Source of the DNA: DASQHM01 sp035632095
Lineage (GTDB): Bacteria > Pseudomonadota > Alphaproteobacteria > Ferrovibrionales > Ferrovibrionaceae
DNA length: 20,048 bases
Direction of reading: 5' to 3'
Assembly: GCA_035632095.1 (NCBI GenBank)
Contig: DASQHM010000074.1
Span: 1 to 20,048, forward strand
Shown: positions 1 to 7,722 of the stretch, one piece after another
Position numbering within the stretch: position 1 is the stretch's first letter
Layout: every line of letters begins with the position of its first letter
Program-made: the position numbers and the translations under genes
The notes under the pieces: model-generated
Databases searched by the model: none
What the model saw: only the letters and a program-made list of their open reading frames with translations
What the model was told of the DNA's origin: nothing

Positions 1-2
1 TC

Positions 3-656
3 GAGGAGTTCGCCAAGGCGACGTCACGCAAGACCAATCGCCGCATGGTTCCGTGCGCCGCCGATCTCAGGACGCCGGAAGGCATCGCCAAGGCCGCGGC
101 CGCCGCAAAGGAATCCTTCGGCAGGCTCGACATACTGGTCAACAATGCCGGCACCACCAAACGCGGCGACGTGTTCGCGTTGAACGAGGAGGATTGGCAG
201 GAAGGGTTTGCCTTGAAGTTCTTCGGCTACGTGCGCCTCACGCGGGCCGCGTGGCCGCTGCTCAAGGCGTCGCAGGGCGCCGTCGTGAACATCATCGGCG
301 TCGGCGGGCGCACGCCCGGGGCAGAATTCGCCATTGGGGGGTCGGTCAATTCCGGCCTGCTCGCCTTCACCAAGAGCATGGCCGAGGTCGGCATCCGCGA
401 CGGCGTGCGCGTGAACGCGATCAATCCGGGCGCCATCGAAACCGACCGGCTGATGCCGCGCATCAAGACCTACGCCGCCGAGAAGGGCATTTCGCTCGAC
501 GAAGCGCGCCGCCAGCTCCCGAAGGGCATGGGCGTCAACCGGTTCGGCCAGCCGGAAGAAATCGCCGCGGCGACCGTCTTCCTGGCAAGCAAGCATGCGC
601 AGTACTTTCAAGGCGCGCTGATCGATATTGACGGCGGCTCGACGCGGACTATTTGA
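3..656 (+). CDS. SDR-fold protein lacking the catalytic tetrad (5' partial)
   Basis: The frame is open from the first complete codon of the window, so the N-terminus with the nucleotide-binding TGxxxGxG motif lies outside; 217 residues are visible. Classical SDR landmarks are present: RLDILVNNAG (visible residues 41-50), VRVNAINPGAIETDRL (135-150), and a C-terminal cofactor/oligomer segment ending GALIDIDGGSTRTI. The active-site positions are not those of an oxidoreductase: by alignment to the family pattern, tetrad Asn is Lys72, Ser is Gly99, Tyr is Gly112 and Lys is Asn116 (segment FAIGGSVNSGLLAFTK). The rest of the fold is well kept, so this looks like a distinct subfamily rather than a decayed gene. 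I recall related alphaproteobacterial SDRs with a similar GGSVN segment, but could not check. It converges with the DUF2848 gene across 19 bp. The SDR fold is secure; substrate and even catalysis are unknown. Confidence 0.9.
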   Translation, partial: EEFAKATSRKTNRRMVPCAADLRTPEGIAKAAAAAKESFGRLDILVNNAGTTKRGDVFALNEEDWQEGFALKFFGYVRLTRAAWPLLKASQGAVVNIIGVGGRTPGAEFAIGGSVNSGLLAFTKSMAEVGIRDGVRVNAINPGAIETDRLMPRIKTYAAEKGISLDEARRQLPKGMGVNRFGQPEEIAAATVFLASKHAQYFQGALIDIDGGSTRTI

Positions 657-675
657 AGTTGCAGGGGTCGCGACG

Positions 676-1356
676 TCAGCCGACGACGGGAAGCGCCTCG
701 ACCTCGTAGGTATGCGCCATCCGCCGATCAAGGACCGGATCGTGCAGCTCCAGCTCGTACCGCGCCGCTGCGCGGATGCGGCCTTGCACCGGCATGGTGC
801 CGCAGTACATGGCCGTGCCCGGCGGCAGCGCCGCGCCGCCGGCGTAACGGGCGATCAGATCGCGAGGTGCCAGATTGCCGCCCACATTGCCTTCTTGATA
901 CAGCCGCCGCTCGCCGGCTTCCGCGATCCAGCACCGTAGGACGAGGCGGTCCCAGTGGTCGTCCACGTCGTCGAGGCGCCAGAGCTCGGTGGCGATGGGC
1001 TTCGGGCAAAGCTGCTTCGACAGGGCAACGGAATAGGATTCCGCCGCGCGGTCGGTGTGATCGGAACCGAGGCCGACCCATAGGCCGTCCGCCAAGGCGA
1101 CGATCACCGTTTCCACCTCGCCGGACGTGTCGGCGCCCACCACCTGGATGGCGCGGCCGTTGGTGAGGAGCGAGGCGGATAGCCGGTAGAACAGGGGTGT
1201 GGCGCTCGGCCGGGGCACCCCGATGGCGGCGAGCTCGGCGATGTGATGCTCGACCGCAGCCCGGTCGCGGCCGGTCCAACCGGCGACGACCAGATCGGCG
1301 ATCTCAAGCCGGACCCGGTCGTCGGCTGTCCGGGTGCGGCGCCGGAAAAGGTGCAT
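676..1356 (-). CDS. DUF2848 family protein (FAH-like)
   Basis: This 226-residue protein has the hallmark segments of DUF2848: VGLGSDHTDRAAESYSVA (about residues 94-111) followed by SKQLCPKP, then DDHWDRLVLRCWI (132-144), EGNVGGNLAP (155-164), and a C-terminal YCGTMPVQGRIR...ELELHDPV...RRMAHTYEVE. The last part resembles the fumarylacetoacetate-hydrolase fold, where a GT motif and acidic residues bind a metal, so a cytosolic hydrolase or decarboxylase of a small carboxylate is plausible but not established for the family. The ATG is preceded by a GGAG about 9 bases upstream. It is transcribed leftward, away from prkA, and ends tail-to-tail with the SDR gene. No signal peptide is seen. Family assignment is from recognition of the motifs; the function is unknown. 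Confidence 0.85.
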   Translation of the reverse strand: MHLFRRRTRTADDRVRLEIADLVVAGWTGRDRAAVEHHIAELAAIGVPRPSATPLFYRLSASLLTNGRAIQVVGADTSGEVETVIVALADGLWVGLGSDHTDRAAESYSVALSKQLCPKPIATELWRLDDVDDHWDRLVLRCWIAEAGERRLYQEGNVGGNLAPRDLIARYAGGAALPPGTAMYCGTMPVQGRIRAAARYELELHDPVLDRRMAHTYEVEALPVVG

Positions 1357-1510
1357 CCGACGGTCTCCAATGGCTCAATTCGGGCGCGCTGCTAGGGGGT
1401 TCCGGCAGCTACGTCAAGTCCCGAGTCGGGTTTGATCTTGCTCAGAAATCGCAGATTAGCGCAGGAGGCGGCCCGAAACGAGGTGCGACAATTCGCCATC
1501 AAAGAAACGT

Positions 1511-1533
1511 ATAGGCGACACACAAATGCCTAT
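1511..1533. repeat. Short inverted repeat ATAGGC-N11-GCCTAT
   Basis: A perfect 6-bp inverted repeat with an 11-base spacer lies in the AT-rich part of the prkA/DUF2848 intergenic region. The about 17-bp centre-to-centre spacing is compatible with a dimeric regulator on one DNA face, but the arms are short and chance occurrence is possible. Confidence 0.35.
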
Positions 1534-1593
1534 TTCGACTTCATTATTTAATGCTGGAAGCTTGCGTTCCCGCGCTTGTCCCAGGGTGGCGGC

Positions 1594-1614
1594 GCTTATC
1601 GTTAAGCAATGCTT
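1594..1614. repeat. Two overlapping inverted repeats upstream of prkA
   Basis: GCTTA-TCGT-TAAGC (1594-1607) overlaps AAGCA-A-TGCTT (1604-1614), sharing the AAGC element. The result is an alternating GCTT/AAGC/GCTT pattern about 115 bases upstream of prkA. It could be an operator, or two mutually exclusive hairpins in a leader. There is no U-tract, so a terminator is unlikely. Confidence 0.4.
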
Positions 1615-1692
1615 CAGGAATGTAGGATAAATTTTACCATGCAGTTCAGGCGTCCTTCTGCGGCGTACCTGATGCCGAATTGGACGCGAGGG

Positions 1693-1716
1693 CCGCCGGG
1701 CCCCTTTACCCGGCGG
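1693..1716 (+). promoter_or_regulatory. GC-rich hairpin in the prkA leader
   Basis: CCGCCGGG (1693-1700) and CCCGGCGG (1709-1716) form a perfect 8-bp all-G/C stem around the 8-base loop ccccttta. The stem ends three bases before the GAGG ribosome binding site at 1720-1723 and 13 bases before the ATG at 1730. A stem this strong next to the Shine-Dalgarno could modulate ribosome loading or mark a processed 5' end. No T-run follows, which argues against an intrinsic terminator. Confidence 0.6.
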
Positions 1717-1729
1717 GATGAGGTGTCCA

Positions 1730-3676
1730 ATGACGTTCCAGCCCGACGTGTTCGATCTCTATTCCTCAGTCTTCGACAGCCGTAAGGAATCGGAGCTCTC
1801 CCTCCGAGACTTCCTGGCGAGCTGCCGGCACGATCCAATGACCTTCGCCTCGTCGGCGGAGCGCATGGTCGCGGCGATCGGGGAAGCGGAGGTGCTGGAC
1901 ACGAGCCAGGACAACCGGCTCGGGCGCATTTTCATGAACCGCTCCATCAAGCGCTATCCGGCGTTCGCGGACTTCTTCGGCATGGAAGAGACCATCGAGC
2001 GCATCGTCGGCTTCTTCAAATACGCGGCCCAGGGCCTGGAGGAGCGGAAACAAATCCTCTACCTGCTCGGCCCGGTCGGCGGCGGCAAGTCCTCGCTGGC
2101 CGAGCGGCTGAAGCAGCTCATGGAGCGCATGCCGATCTACGTGCTCAAGGCCGGCGACCAGATCAGCCCGGTGTGCGAGTCGCCCCTCGGCATCTTCGAC
2201 CCGGACCGCATGGGGCCGGTGCTCGAGGAAAAATACGGCGTGCCGCGCCGCCGCCTGACCGGCCTGATGTCGCCGTGGGCGGTGAAGCGCGTGCGCGAGT
2301 TCGAGGGCGACATCTCGAAGTTCTCGGTGGTGAAGCTCTATCCCTCGAAGCTCAAGCAGATTGGCATCGCCAAGACCGAGCCCGGCGACGACAACAACCA
2401 GGACATCTCCTCGCTGGTCGGCAAGGTGGACATCCGCAAGCTCGAGTACTACAGCCAGAACGACACGGATGCCTATTCGTACAGCGGCGGCCTCAATCTG
2501 ACGACCCAGGGCTTGATGGAGTTCGTCGAGATGTTCAAGGCGCCGATCAAGATGCTGCATCCGCTGCTGACGGCGACCCAGGAAGGCAACTACGTCGGAA
2601 CGGAGAATGTCGGCGCAATCCCCTATCAGGGCATCGTGCTGGCGCACTCGAACGAAGCCGAGTGGCAGACCTTCAAGAACAACAAGAACAACGAGGCCTT
2701 CATCGACCGCATCTGCGTGGTCAAGGTGCCCTACTGCCTCCGCGTCACGGAAGAGGCGCTGATCTATCACAAGCTGGTGCGCGAGAGCGATCTGTCGGGC
2801 GCGCCCTGCGCACCGTCGACGCTCGAGATGCTGTCGCAGTTCTGCGTGATGTCGCGCCTCAAGGAGCACGAGAACTCGAACCTCTATTCCAAGATGCGCG
2901 TCTACAACGGCGAGAACCTGAAGGACGTGGACCCGAAGGCCAAGTCGGTCCAGGAGTATCGCGACGCCGCCGGCGTCGACGAGGGCATGACCGGCGTTTC
3001 GACCCGTTTCGCCTTCAAGGTCCTGTCCGAGACCTTCAACTACGACACCGAAGAGGTCGCGGCCGACCCGGTGCACCTGATGTACATCCTCGAACAGGCG
3101 CTGAAACGCGAGCAGTTCCCGGAAGCGACCGAAAAGCAGTACATCGACTTCATCAAGAGCGAGATCGCGCCGCGTTATGCCGAATTCATCGGCAACGAAA
3201 TCCAGAAGGCGTATCTGGAGAGCTACGGCGAGTATGGCCAGAACCTGTTCGATCGCTACGTGGCCTATGCGGACGCGTGGGTGGAGGACCAGGACTTCAA
3301 GGATCCGGATACCGGACAGATCTTCGACCGCAAGATGCTCGATCAAGAGCTGTCCAAGATCGAGAAGCCGGCCGGCATCGCCAACCCGAAGGACTTCCGC
3401 AACGAAGTGGTGAAGTTCGCACTGCGTTCGCGCGCTTCCCGCGGCGGCAAGAACCCGTCGTGGACCAGCTACGAGAAGATCCGCGAAGTCATCGAGCGGC
3501 GCATGTTCAGCCAGGTGGAAGATCTGCTGCCGGTGATCAGCTTTTCGACCAAGACCGACAAGGAGACCGAGAAGAAGCATTCCGAGTTCGTGGCCCGGAT
3601 GGTCGCTCGCAAATACACTGAGCGGCAGGTGCGCCGCCTGGTCGAGTGGTACATGCGAGTGAACAAAGCCGGCTGA
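1730..3676 (+). CDS. prkA: PrkA family AAA+ serine protein kinase
   Basis: This is the orthologue of E. coli YeaG / Bacillus PrkA: 648 residues from the chosen start, close to the E. coli protein (about 640). The N-terminal AAA+ part has the family's near-invariant YPAFADFFGMEETIERIV and KQILYLLGPVGGGKSSLAERL, with Walker A GPVGGGKSS at about 114-122, then LMEFVEMFKAPIKMLHPLL, TATQEGNY and VLAHSNEAEW. The C-terminal PrkA kinase domain covers roughly 385-648. Family members are serine kinases, and ATPase/Lon-like activity has also been reported; they act in the cytosol in stationary-phase and nitrogen-starvation survival. An ATG at 1718 is also in frame, but 1730 has the better site, GAGG at 1720-1723 with six bases of spacing. 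The gene is followed after 9 bases by yeaH. It uses no TTA, CTA or TCA codons, which leaves a very long empty reading frame on the opposite strand. Confidence 0.97.
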   Translation: MTFQPDVFDLYSSVFDSRKESELSLRDFLASCRHDPMTFASSAERMVAAIGEAEVLDTSQDNRLGRIFMNRSIKRYPAFADFFGMEETIERIVGFFKYAAQGLEERKQILYLLGPVGGGKSSLAERLKQLMERMPIYVLKAGDQISPVCESPLGIFDPDRMGPVLEEKYGVPRRRLTGLMSPWAVKRVREFEGDISKFSVVKLYPSKLKQIGIAKTEPGDDNNQDISSLVGKVDIRKLEYYSQNDTDAYSYSGGLNLTTQGLMEFVEMFKAPIKMLHPLLTATQEGNYVGTENVGAIPYQGIVLAHSNEAEWQTFKNNKNNEAFIDRICVVKVPYCLRVTEEALIYHKLVRESDLSGAPCAPSTLEMLSQFCVMSRLKEHENSNLYSKMRVYNGENLKDVDPKAKSVQEYRDAAGVDEGMTGVSTRFAFKVLSETFNYDTEEVAADPVHLMYILEQALKREQFPEATEKQYIDFIKSEIAPRYAEFIGNEIQKAYLESYGEYGQNLFDRYVAYADAWVEDQDFKDPDTGQIFDRKMLDQELSKIEKPAGIANPKDFRNEVVKFALRSRASRGGKNPSWTSYEKIREVIERRMFSQVEDLLPVISFSTKTDKETEKKHSEFVARMVARKYTERQVRRLVEWYMRVNKAG

Positions 3677-3685
3677 GGACGGCCC

Positions 3686-4993
3686 ATGCATATCGTTGAC
3701 CGGCGGCTCAATCCCAAGGGCAAGAGCCACGCCAACCGTCAACGCTTCGTTCGGGTGGCGCGGTCCGAGATCAAGGAAGCAGTCGAGCGCTCGCTGCAAA
3801 AGCGCGGCATCAGCGATGTTGCCTCGGGCGAGAAGGTCGCCATCCCGACCAAGCGGATTCATGAGCCGCAGTTCCGCCATTCGTCGACGGGCGGAAAGCG
3901 CGACTATGTGCTTCCGGGCAATCGCGAGTTCGTCCAGGGCGATACCCTGCCGAGGCCCCAGCAGGGCGGCGGCGAGGGCGGGCACGAAGGCAGTCCCGAC
4001 GGCGAGGGCGAGGACGATTTCCAGTTCGTGCTGAACCGGGACGAGTTCCTCGACATCCTGTTCGAGGACCTGGAGCTGCCCGACCTGGAAAAGACGCGCC
4101 TGAAGGAAACCATGACCTTCAAGCAGACCCGGGCCGGTTTCAGCACCACGGGCACGCCGTCGTCCCTCAACATCACCCGCACCATGCGCCACAGCTTGGC
4201 GCGGCGCATCTCCATGCGCCGGCCGAAGCGTGCCGACGTTGAGCGGATGGCGAAGGAGATCGCCGAGCTGGAGGCGCAAGCCGGCCTTACCTCGGAGGAG
4301 CGCAGGCGCCTCGAGGAGCTGAAGACCAAATACACGTTCCTTGCGCGGAAGCTCAAGGCGACGCCCTACGTGGATCCGGTGGACCTGCGCTTCAATCGCT
4401 TCGAGCCGACGCCGCAGCCGACGTCGCAGGCGGTCATGTTCTGCCTGATGGACGTCTCCGGCTCCATGAGCGAATACATGAAGGATCTCGCCAAGCGGTT
4501 CTTCCTGTTGCTGCACCTCTTTCTCAGAAGCAAGTACGAGCATCTGGACATCGTGTTCATCCGCCATACCTCGGAAGCGCAGGAGGTGGACGAAGACACC
4601 TTCTTCCACAGCCGGGAATCGGGCGGCACGGTGGTGAGTTCGGCGCTCCGGGAGATGCAGAAGATCGTGGCCGAGCGCTATCCGATTGACGATTGGAACA
4701 TCTACGCGGCGCAGGCCTCGGACGGCGACAATTTTTCGAGCGACACCGAGACCTGCGGCGAGCTGATTCAAAAGTCGATTCTGCCGCTCTGCCAGTATTT
4801 CGCGTATATCGAGGTGCTGGACGAACGCGAGGCGCCGATACTGCGGAGCGAGAGCAACGCGAGCGAGCTGTGGCGCTGCTACAAGGGCATCGCGGCGGAT
4901 CACGAGAACTTCGCCATGAAGCGCGTGTTCGCCCGTTCCGACATCTTCCCGGTGTTTCACGAGCTCTTCGCCAAGGGCCGGAGGGCAGCATGA
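3686..4993 (+). CDS. yeaH: YeaH/YhbH family protein, DUF444, von Willebrand A domain
   Basis: A 435-residue orthologue of E. coli YeaH (427) and Bacillus YhbH. The N-terminus reads IVDRRLNPKGKSHANRQRF, followed by an acidic, Gly-rich flexible linker (about residues 92-112) and FVLNRDEFLDILFEDLELP. The C-terminal half is a von Willebrand A domain with the MIDAS motif DVSGSMSE starting at Asp256, then KRFFLLLHLFLRSKY, a VFIRH strand, the ESGGTVVSSAL element carrying the MIDAS Thr, and WNIYAAQASDGDN with the distal MIDAS Asp. vWA domains pair with AAA+ ATPases as adaptors, so a working partnership with PrkA is expected from family knowledge and context. The prkA stop TGA is fused with a GAGGAC Shine-Dalgarno, which argues for coupled translation. 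The stop overlaps the spoVR start in ATGA. Confidence 0.97.
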   Translation: MHIVDRRLNPKGKSHANRQRFVRVARSEIKEAVERSLQKRGISDVASGEKVAIPTKRIHEPQFRHSSTGGKRDYVLPGNREFVQGDTLPRPQQGGGEGGHEGSPDGEGEDDFQFVLNRDEFLDILFEDLELPDLEKTRLKETMTFKQTRAGFSTTGTPSSLNITRTMRHSLARRISMRRPKRADVERMAKEIAELEAQAGLTSEERRRLEELKTKYTFLARKLKATPYVDPVDLRFNRFEPTPQPTSQAVMFCLMDVSGSMSEYMKDLAKRFFLLLHLFLRSKYEHLDIVFIRHTSEAQEVDEDTFFHSRESGGTVVSSALREMQKIVAERYPIDDWNIYAAQASDGDNFSSDTETCGELIQKSILPLCQYFAYIEVLDEREAPILRSESNASELWRCYKGIAADHENFAMKRVFARSDIFPVFHELFAKGRRAA

Positions 4994-6579
4994 GTTTCCT
5001 CGGCGAACCACCGGTCCGCGATCAGCGTTCGCCGCGCCGCAAGAAGGCGACCAAGCCGCTCTACGAGGGGCCGGATTGGGATTTCGCCACCATGAAGCGG
5101 ACCTACGAGGCGATCGAGGAGATCGCGGTCGGCGAGCTCAAGCTCGACTGCTATCCGAACCAGATCGAGATCATCACCTCCGAACAGATGCTCGACGCCT
5201 ATTCCTCGATCAGCATGCCGCTGTTCTACAGCCATTGGTCGTTCGGCAAGCGCTTTGCCCGCGACGAGAAGCTCTACCGCAAGGGCTATATGGGCCTAGC
5301 CTACGAGATCGTCATCAACTCGACGCCCTGCATCTCGTACATGATGGAAGAGAACACCATGACCATGCAGGCGCTGGTCATGGCGCACGCGGCTTTCGGC
5401 CACAATCATTTCTTCAAGAACAACTACCTGTTCCGCCAATGGACCGATGCGGAAGGCATTCTCGACTACCTCAGCTTCGCCAAGAACTACGTCGCGCGCT
5501 GCGAGGAGCGGCACGGCCTCGGCGCGGTGGAGCGGGTGCTCGACGCGGCCCACGCGCTCATGGACCAGGGGGTCGATCGCTACAACCGCCGTTCTCGACC
5601 CAATCTGGCGCAGGAGCGCGAGCGGGCGGAAGCGCGGCGCGAGCATGCGCTCGCCACCTACAACGATCTCTGGCGCACGCTGCCGGTGGACCCGAACAAG
5701 CCGAAGCGTCAATCGAGCGAGACGGAGATGGAGGAGGGGCGGAGCCGGCTCGCGCTTCCGGAGGAGAATCTGCTCTACTTCATCGAGAAGTTCAGCCCGC
5801 GGCTCGAACCCTGGCAGCGCGAAATCCTGCGCATCGTGCGCAACATCGCGCAGTACTTCTATCCGCAGAAGCAGACCAAGATGATGAACGAGGGTTGCGC
5901 CACCTTCGTTCACTACAAGATCATGAACCGGCTGCTGGACCTCGGCCTCATCACCGAGGGCGCCATGCTGGAGTTCATCGACTATCACACCCGGGTCGTG
6001 TTCCAGCCGGAATTCGACGACCGGCGCTACGGCGGCATCAATCCGTACGCGCTCGGTTTCGAGATGATGTGCGACATCGAGCGCATGTGCGCCAATCCGA
6101 CCGAAGAGGATCGCGCGTTCGTGCCCGACATCGCCGGTAACGGCGATCCAATGGGCACCTTGCGCACTGCCTGGGCCGACCATCGCGACGATTCGTTCGT
6201 GCTGCAGTTCCTAAGCCCGGCGCTGATCCGCAAGCTTCGCCTGTTCAAGATCGAGGACGATCCGGAGAAACCGGAGCTGCGCGTCGACGCCATCCACGAC
6301 GAGCGCGGCTACAAGCGCGTGCGCAAGGCGCTGTCGCGCTACTACGACATCGGCTTGCGCGAGCCCGACATTCAGGTCACCGACGTGGACCTGAAGGGCG
6401 ACCGGCGGCTGGTGCTGACCCACAAGGTGCGCGACGGCGTGCCGCTCGAGGAGCAGGACGCCCGCGCCGTGCTCGGCCACATCGCCACGCTTTGGGGCTA
6501 TGACGTGAAACTGCACGGCATCGACGCCGACGCCGATCTGCTGATCTACTCCTACGAGGCCTCGCCGCCGGCGGCGTGA
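4990..6579 (+). CDS. spoVR: SpoVR/YcgB family protein
   Basis: A 529-residue orthologue of E. coli YcgB (510) and Bacillus SpoVR. Diagnostic segments are LYEGPDWDFATMKRTYEAI at the N-terminus, FPNQIEII-like CYPNQIEIITSEQMLDAYSS, HWSFGKRFARDE, AAFGHNHFFKNNYLF (HxH at 138/140), MMNEGCATFVHYKIMNRL (about 298-315) and YGGINPYALGFEMMCDIER. Bacillus SpoVR affects spore cortex formation; in non-sporulating proteobacteria it travels with prkA and yeaH and its biochemistry is unsettled. The HxH and NEG...H motifs could form a metal site (inference). The frame is open upstream of the ATG at 4990, but that start has GGAGGG at about 4979-4984 and overlaps the yeaH stop by 4 bp, the usual sign of translational coupling. 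It ends tail-to-tail with the next gene, so the operon closes here. Confidence 0.96.
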   Translation: MSFLGEPPVRDQRSPRRKKATKPLYEGPDWDFATMKRTYEAIEEIAVGELKLDCYPNQIEIITSEQMLDAYSSISMPLFYSHWSFGKRFARDEKLYRKGYMGLAYEIVINSTPCISYMMEENTMTMQALVMAHAAFGHNHFFKNNYLFRQWTDAEGILDYLSFAKNYVARCEERHGLGAVERVLDAAHALMDQGVDRYNRRSRPNLAQERERAEARREHALATYNDLWRTLPVDPNKPKRQSSETEMEEGRSRLALPEENLLYFIEKFSPRLEPWQREILRIVRNIAQYFYPQKQTKMMNEGCATFVHYKIMNRLLDLGLITEGAMLEFIDYHTRVVFQPEFDDRRYGGINPYALGFEMMCDIERMCANPTEEDRAFVPDIAGNGDPMGTLRTAWADHRDDSFVLQFLSPALIRKLRLFKIEDDPEKPELRVDAIHDERGYKRVRKALSRYYDIGLREPDIQVTDVDLKGDRRLVLTHKVRDGVPLEEQDARAVLGHIATLWGYDVKLHGIDADADLLIYSYEASPPAA

Positions 6580-6588
6580 TCCGCGCCG

Positions 6589-7653
6589 TCAGCCGAGCAA
6601 CTCCCGGCAGCCGAGATCGTCGACCGCGAGCATGATCCGCTCCAGATTGTTCCACCAGATGACCGGCGGGAGGTTGTTGACCGCTTGGCCCACAGGCCGC
6701 GTCATGAGCCAGAGAGTCGATAGGCGGTAGTCGTCCTGCAACGCCTGCCGGCCGTAGCCGGCCACGCCGTGCGCCATAATCTCCCGGTGATACAGGTCCA
6801 GTAGCGGTTTCTCAAGGCGGCTGCGCCGCTCCGGATACCAGTGCGTCGCCATCATATAGGCGAGGTCGTCGGACGCGGTATCGATGTGCCACGCGTCCCA
6901 ATCGAACAGCCGGACGCCGCCGGCGCCGCCGGGGTTGGGCATCAGATAGTTCCAGACATGCGCGTCGCCGTGAACGATGGTGGCATGGCGGCGGGAACGG
7001 TAGCGCTCGAGCAACCGCGGCGCGGCATCGATCAATCGTTCGTAGAGCGCACGCCGTTCGCTCGACAGACGGTCGCCGACCAGATCGACGAAGCGGCCGA
7101 ATTGCGCGGCTAATCCGCGCATCTGCTCCGCCGTGGCGGCGTCGTCGAACCAGGCGCCCACGGAAGCGCCGAGGCGGGGGTCGTCCCACCACGCCGCATG
7201 GAAGCGGGCGAGCGTGCGGACCATGCTCTCGCATTGCCCGTCCGGCGGCGGCAGCGGCCAGGTGGTGGCGATGTGATGCGAATCCGTGAGATCTTCGAGC
7301 AGCAGATGCCAGGCGTTCGTGCCGGCGTCCCACTCGGCACCGAAGCATCGCAGAAGCAGGCCCGCGGGCGTCGCCGGCGCAGCCTGAGTGTAGAACGCCA
7401 CTTCTCGCTGGCCAGAATTCCACGACGTCACGGCGCGCTGCGGATGTCCGGTCTTGAGGATCAGCGAGGCGGGGGCGCGGGGTGCCGGTCCGTTGTAAGT
7501 CAAACGCAACCGGACGATCTGCGAAAGAATGGTGGGAAACGAGTTCGCCACCGCGATGTCCCGTACGCGCCCATCGTCGAGCACGCCGCACCGGCGCAGC
7601 GCCAGCGTGAGACGCTCTGCGTCGATGCCGGCCGGCAGCGGGTCCGTCGTCAT
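6589..7653 (-). CDS. Phosphotransferase, aminoglycoside/choline kinase-like
   Basis: A 354-residue soluble protein of the APH/choline-kinase fold. The catalytic Brenner motif is ATIVHGDAHVWNYLMPN, with His228, Asp230 and Asn235, followed by RLFDWDAWHIDTASDDLAYMMA, where the first Asp of DWD binds metal. A hinge-like LLLEDL and the N-lobe strand ASLILKTGH, probably with the ATP-binding Lys, are also visible. Members phosphorylate hydroxyls of small molecules, but most environmental ones have no known substrate, and nothing here indicates drug resistance. The ATG at 7653 was chosen; an in-frame TTG at 7662 is possible, and neither has a clear Shine-Dalgarno. It is convergent with spoVR (9-bp gap) and divergent from the GntR gene, so the AT-rich region at 7720-7780 may serve both. 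Confidence 0.9.
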   Translation of the reverse strand: MTTDPLPAGIDAERLTLALRRCGVLDDGRVRDIAVANSFPTILSQIVRLRLTYNGPAPRAPASLILKTGHPQRAVTSWNSGQREVAFYTQAAPATPAGLLLRCFGAEWDAGTNAWHLLLEDLTDSHHIATTWPLPPPDGQCESMVRTLARFHAAWWDDPRLGASVGAWFDDAATAEQMRGLAAQFGRFVDLVGDRLSSERRALYERLIDAAPRLLERYRSRRHATIVHGDAHVWNYLMPNPGGAGGVRLFDWDAWHIDTASDDLAYMMATHWYPERRSRLEKPLLDLYHREIMAHGVAGYGRQALQDDYRLSTLWLMTRPVGQAVNNLPPVIWWNNLERIMLAVDDLGCRELLG

Positions 7654-7722
7654 GGGCGGCAACGTAGTTGATCGCGCGGTGAGCGCATAGGGCGCGGTTT
7701 CCCGATTTGAGCCTTGCGCCGC

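Larger units (their letters stand above)
1357..1729. other. Intergenic region between divergent DUF2848 and prkA genes
   Basis: These 373 bases carry no convincing gene on either strand and are visibly more AT-rich around 1500-1660 than their surroundings. They should hold the promoters of both divergent genes. I looked for a sigma-54 (TGGCAC-N5-TTGC) and an EcfG-type (GGAAC-N16/17-GTT) promoter and found no convincing match. An AT-rich TAGGATAAATTTT at 1623-1635 could be a -10 region for prkA but has no good -35 partner. Three inverted repeats lie here and are listed separately. Confidence 0.7.

Noticed and set aside
1766..5011. A 1081-codon open reading frame on the minus strand, opposite prkA and yeaH
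   Set aside because: It is codon-aligned with both sense genes, which share a frame because the gap between them is 9 bases. It stays open simply because prkA and yeaH use no TTA, CTA or TCA codons, as expected in high-GC coding sequence. Its translation is a His/Arg/Leu-rich low-complexity product with no family features.
5296..6183. A 295-codon minus-strand reading frame opposite spoVR
   Set aside because: A shadow frame within a clearly identified gene; the composition is typical of reverse-complement translation of GC-rich coding sequence.
6589..7653. Antibiotic-resistance gene, suggested by aminoglycoside-phosphotransferase similarity
   Set aside because: Only the general kinase fold motifs match; this superfamily is dominated by metabolic kinases of unknown substrate and there is no mobile or resistance context.
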